Assembly (NCBI RefSeq): GCF_900215335.1
Contig: NZ_OCMT01000001.1
Span: 992,001 to 1,056,000 of the forward strand
Source of the DNA: Pedobacter xixiisoli
Lineage (GTDB): Bacteria; Bacteroidota; Bacteroidia; Sphingobacteriales; Sphingobacteriaceae
DNA: 64,000 nucleotides
Direction of reading: 5' to 3'
Part shown: positions 61,743-64,000 of the stretch, piece by piece
How the letters are laid out: the number at the start of each line of letters is the position of its first letter
Numbering within the stretch: the stretch's first letter is position 1
Position numbers and translations under genes: made by a program
The notes under the pieces: generated by a model
What the model was told of the DNA's origin: nothing
Database searches by the model: none
What the model saw: the letters and a program-made list of their open reading frames with translations, nothing else

Positions 61743-62858
61743 ATGAAAAAAATAAGCATAATACTATTAGTAGCAATCAGCATAATCACAGCTTGTAAAG
61801 ATAAATCAAAATTTACCATAAGTGGAAAATTGACTAATGCAGAGATGAAAAACAAGGTATATCTATATGGTATGGCCAGCAACAGTATGGTGCCATTAGA
61901 TTCTACCAACCTATCTGCAAATGGAGAGTTTAAATTTACCAATACTAAGCCCGAAGCAGATTTCTTTAGGGTTAACTACGCAAATAACGAATATATTGTA
62001 ATCGCTAAAAATGGTGATGAGATAGAAATTACAGCAGATGTAAATGATAAAAACCAACATTATACTATAGAAGGTGCGGATGATGCAACTAAACTTGCGG
62101 AGTTTAACGACCTGAAAATAAAACATCAACAGAAAATATTTGAAGTTAGCCAACAATTTGAGCAGAAAGTTGCTGATGCTCCGGATAAACGCGACCAATT
62201 ATTGCAAGAACTTTCTCCAGTTTATAATAATGCCTTAAACGAGCTTAATCAAGCTATCATCAAGTTTGCTTTAGATAACAACAAATCATTGGTAAGCTTT
62301 TATGCCATTAGTTTGGTTAATCCGCAAGGCAACGAAAAAGCAATGGTAGATTATGCAGAGAAAGTGGATGCAAGCTTGAAGCAACACTCGGCGGTAAAGA
62401 ATTTTGTAGAGAAAGTTTCGAGGTTAAAAGCGGTACAAGTAGGCCAGATAGCTCCTGATTTCACTATTCCTAGCATTGATGGTAAAGAGGTGAAGTTGAC
62501 CGATTACCGTGGTAAATATGTATTGCTAGATTTTTGGGCATCGTGGTGTGGACCTTGCAGAACTGAAAACCCGAACGTAGTTAAAGCTTATCAAACCTTT
62601 AGAAACAGAAATTTTACAGTGCTGGGCATATCCTTAGATAAAGACAAGAATGCTTGGATGCAGGCTATAAAACAAGATAATTTAACTTGGGACCAGGTAG
62701 GTGAATTGAAGGCTTTTGAAGGTGCTACGGTGAAGTTATATCAGGTTGAGGCTATTCCTAGCTCATTTTTGCTAGACCCACAAGGTAAAATCATAGCTAG
62801 AGACCTGCGAGGCGAGGAGTTAGAAGCTTTCTTAAACAAAACCTTAGCTAAACTCTAA
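61743..62858 (+). CDS. TlpA/DUF4369-type thioredoxin-fold lipoprotein
   Basis: This 371-residue protein has a lipoprotein signal (LLVAISIITACKDKS, Cys at about residue 19). A DUF4369-like domain (about 22-120, FTISGKLTNAEMKNKVYLYG) and a helical linker (about 120-225) lead to a TlpA-type thioredoxin domain with the active site ASWCGPCRTENPN (Cys269, Cys272). It is a periplasm-facing lipoprotein expected to reduce or oxidise disulfides, for example in cytochrome c maturation. The substrate is unknown. It starts directly after a heptad array. Confidence 0.92.
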   Translation: MKKISIILLVAISIITACKDKSKFTISGKLTNAEMKNKVYLYGMASNSMVPLDSTNLSANGEFKFTNTKPEADFFRVNYANNEYIVIAKNGDEIEITADVNDKNQHYTIEGADDATKLAEFNDLKIKHQQKIFEVSQQFEQKVADAPDKRDQLLQELSPVYNNALNELNQAIIKFALDNNKSLVSFYAISLVNPQGNEKAMVDYAEKVDASLKQHSAVKNFVEKVSRLKAVQVGQIAPDFTIPSIDGKEVKLTDYRGKYVLLDFWASWCGPCRTENPNVVKAYQTFRNRNFTVLGISLDKDKNAWMQAIKQDNLTWDQVGELKAFEGATVKLYQVEAIPSSFLLDPQGKIIARDLRGEELEAFLNKTLAKL

Positions 62859-62957
62859 TTCTATGTTAACACATGGTGTAGTCTTAACAATTTGTTAACT
62901 TAGGTTTAACTAAATGTTGCAATTGTATACTTACTTTCGTAACAAATTAAAACTATA

Positions 62958-63647
62958 ATGAGTACAGCTAAACAGAAGATTTTAATTGTTGATGACGAAC
63001 CAGATATTCTTGAATTGATTGAATACAATTTGAAGAAGGAAGGTTACCAAGTTTATTTGGCAAGCAATGGTCAAGACGGAATTAATGTAGCTAAAAAGGT
63101 TCAGCCTGATTTAATCATCTTAGATATTATGATGCCTAAGATGGATGGTATTGAAGCTTGTCGCTTAATGAGAGCTATTCCGGAGTTTAAAAATACGTTT
63201 ATGGTGTTTTTAACTGCTAGAAGTGAAGAATATTCTGAAATTGCTGGTTTCAACGTGGGTGCTGATGATTATATCGCGAAACCAATTAAGCCAAGAGCAT
63301 TAGTAAGCCGTATCAATGCAATTCTACGTCGTAATGTGAGCAGTGATGATGTTTCTGAAAATAAATTAGAAATTGGTGATTTGGTGATAGACCGCGAGTC
63401 TTACCTAGTTTATCAAGGTGGTGAGAAAGTCGTTTTAGCGAAAAAAGAGTTCGAATTACTTTATTTGCTAGCCTCTAAGCCTGGTAAAGTTTATACCCGC
63501 GAAGCGATATTGAAAAACATTTGGGAAGACTCGGTAGTGGTTACCAATAGAACTATTGATGTACACATCAGAAAACTGAGAGAAAAGTTAGGAGAAACTT
63601 ACGTGTCAACCGTAAAAGGAGTAGGTTATAAGTTTGAACTTTCTTAA
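62958..63647 (+). CDS. PhoB/OmpR-family response regulator
   Basis: This 229-residue protein has an N-terminal receiver (about 1-120) with ILIVDDEPDILELIEYN, phosphoacceptor Asp56 (LIILDIMMPKMDG), the Thr in FLTARSEE and Lys in YIAKPIKPRAL. The C-terminal winged helix ends in TRTIDVHIRKLREKLGE and YVSTVKGVGYKFEL. It is a DNA-binding output regulator. A histidine kinase gene usually adjoins such a regulator, but none follows before the window ends; it could lie beyond the edge or elsewhere. A terminator directly after the stop suggests a single-gene transcript. Confidence 0.94.
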   Translation: MSTAKQKILIVDDEPDILELIEYNLKKEGYQVYLASNGQDGINVAKKVQPDLIILDIMMPKMDGIEACRLMRAIPEFKNTFMVFLTARSEEYSEIAGFNVGADDYIAKPIKPRALVSRINAILRRNVSSDDVSENKLEIGDLVIDRESYLVYQGGEKVVLAKKEFELLYLLASKPGKVYTREAILKNIWEDSVVVTNRTIDVHIRKLREKLGETYVSTVKGVGYKFELS

Positions 63648-63654
63648 AATATTG

Positions 63655-63686
63655 AAAGCCTCGATGTAAATCGAGGCTTTTGTTTT
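63655..63686 (+). terminator. Terminator of the response regulator gene
   Basis: AAAGCCTCGAT (63655-63665) pairs exactly with ATCGAGGCTTT (63670-63680), with a 4-base loop GTAA and T-rich tail. It starts 8 bases after the stop. Confidence 0.88.
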
Positions 63687-63692
63687 TAACCT

Positions 63693-64000
63693 TGCCGTCA
63701 TTTCGACTGAAGCGCAGTGAAATGGAGAAATCTTTCGAAATGCCTTTGTGAAATACGTCATGCCCAACTTGATTGGGTATCGTAATGCGTTAGAAAAATA
63801 TATAGCAGAAGTACAATAGCTTTAAGATTAGCTTTGCTGAGCACTTCGTGGTTCCGTATTCTTGTATCGTGTGGATACAATTTCATTTGTCGTCATTCCC
63901 GCTTAGGCGGGAATCTTAAAGCGTTAATTTGGATACGCTATTGCATTACGATACCCGCTTTCACAGCCTGCTCCGATATTATCGGAAGGTATGACGGCAT
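63693..64000. repeat. Compound palindromic intergenic element at the right edge
   Basis: The element is bounded by TGCCGTCAT (63693-63701) and its reverse complement ATGACGGCA (63991-63999). Inside it are a nested 14-bp inverted repeat (63775-63788 with 63943-63956) and a series of small hairpins: 63699-63724, 63763-63777, 63862-63880, 63896-63913 (TTCCCGC/GCGGGAA) and 63972-63986. There is no gene. The part CATTTCGACTGAAGCGCAGTG resembles, from memory, a block repeated between genes in many Bacteroidota. It may continue past the window. Confidence 0.6.

Overview
The window looks like a chromosomal segment of a Bacteroidota, most probably a Pedobacter-like member of the Sphingobacteriaceae. 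The base composition is AT-rich. Shine-Dalgarno sites are largely absent, several genes have TAnnTTTG-type -7 elements, and there are many TonB-linked outer-membrane proteins with N-terminal carboxypeptidase-regulatory-like domains. Lineage-typical families are also present (DUF4142 and DUF4369/TlpA lipoproteins, metzincin-like zinc proteases, a ComEC without a recognisable metallo-beta-lactamase domain). This assignment rests on protein recognition by eye; no database was searched. No insertion sequence, prophage, CRISPR array or rRNA was found; one tRNA (Lys) is present.

Layout. 1-7.6 kb: the edge of a holin-like membrane protein gene, a large multi-PAS hybrid histidine kinase, and a membrane-anchored AraC regulator followed by an outer-membrane beta-barrel gene. 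7.8-19.9 kb: the centrepiece, a tightly packed 14-gene tellurite/Ter-type stress operon (HAD, phosphoribosyltransferase, TerD, TerD/Z-like, TelA, unknown, TerD, TerD/Z-like, unknown, TerY, TerY with zinc ribbon, PP2C, kinase with zinc ribbon, TerC), ending at a strong terminator. It combines the TerD/TelA/TerC module with a TerY-kinase-phosphatase module, plus two proteins I cannot name. 20-30 kb: housekeeping genes (tRNA-Lys, ubiX, mtaB, lgt, inositol monophosphatase-like, NifU-like, purB, small lipoproteins). 28.5-39 kb: envelope enzymes (two convergent L,D-transpeptidase-type genes, a zinc metalloprotease, a DPP IV-like S9 peptidase, an LTA-synthase-type sulfatase-fold enzyme). 39-45 kb: an enoyl-CoA hydratase, comEC, and a helix-hairpin-helix protein fused to a beta-barrel, preceded by a PorV/PorQ-like gene and a MerR regulator. 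45.5-48.8 kb: alaS and a small barrel protein. 48.8-59.6 kb: a catabolic-looking block bounded by two nearly identical long palindromes, with an unknown protein, a TonB-dependent receptor, HyuA, HyuB, a cupin, a DUF917 protein and a second HyuA-like protein. 59.6-64 kb: a Tyr/His-rich secreted protein, gatB, a TlpA-like thioredoxin lipoprotein and a PhoB-like response regulator, then a compound palindromic repeat at the right edge.

The most unusual signals are: (1) the Ter operon, with an Ig-like (He_PIG-type) domain on its PP2C, an aberrant kinase N-lobe, an aberrant HAD motif and two unassigned conserved-looking genes; (2) a family of 7-bp-periodic arrays (consensus CTRANNN) in at least five intergenic regions, several directly before a start codon; (3) the twin palindromes framing the hydantoinase block; and (4) the HHH-barrel fusion next to comEC, which suggests an outer-membrane role in DNA uptake.
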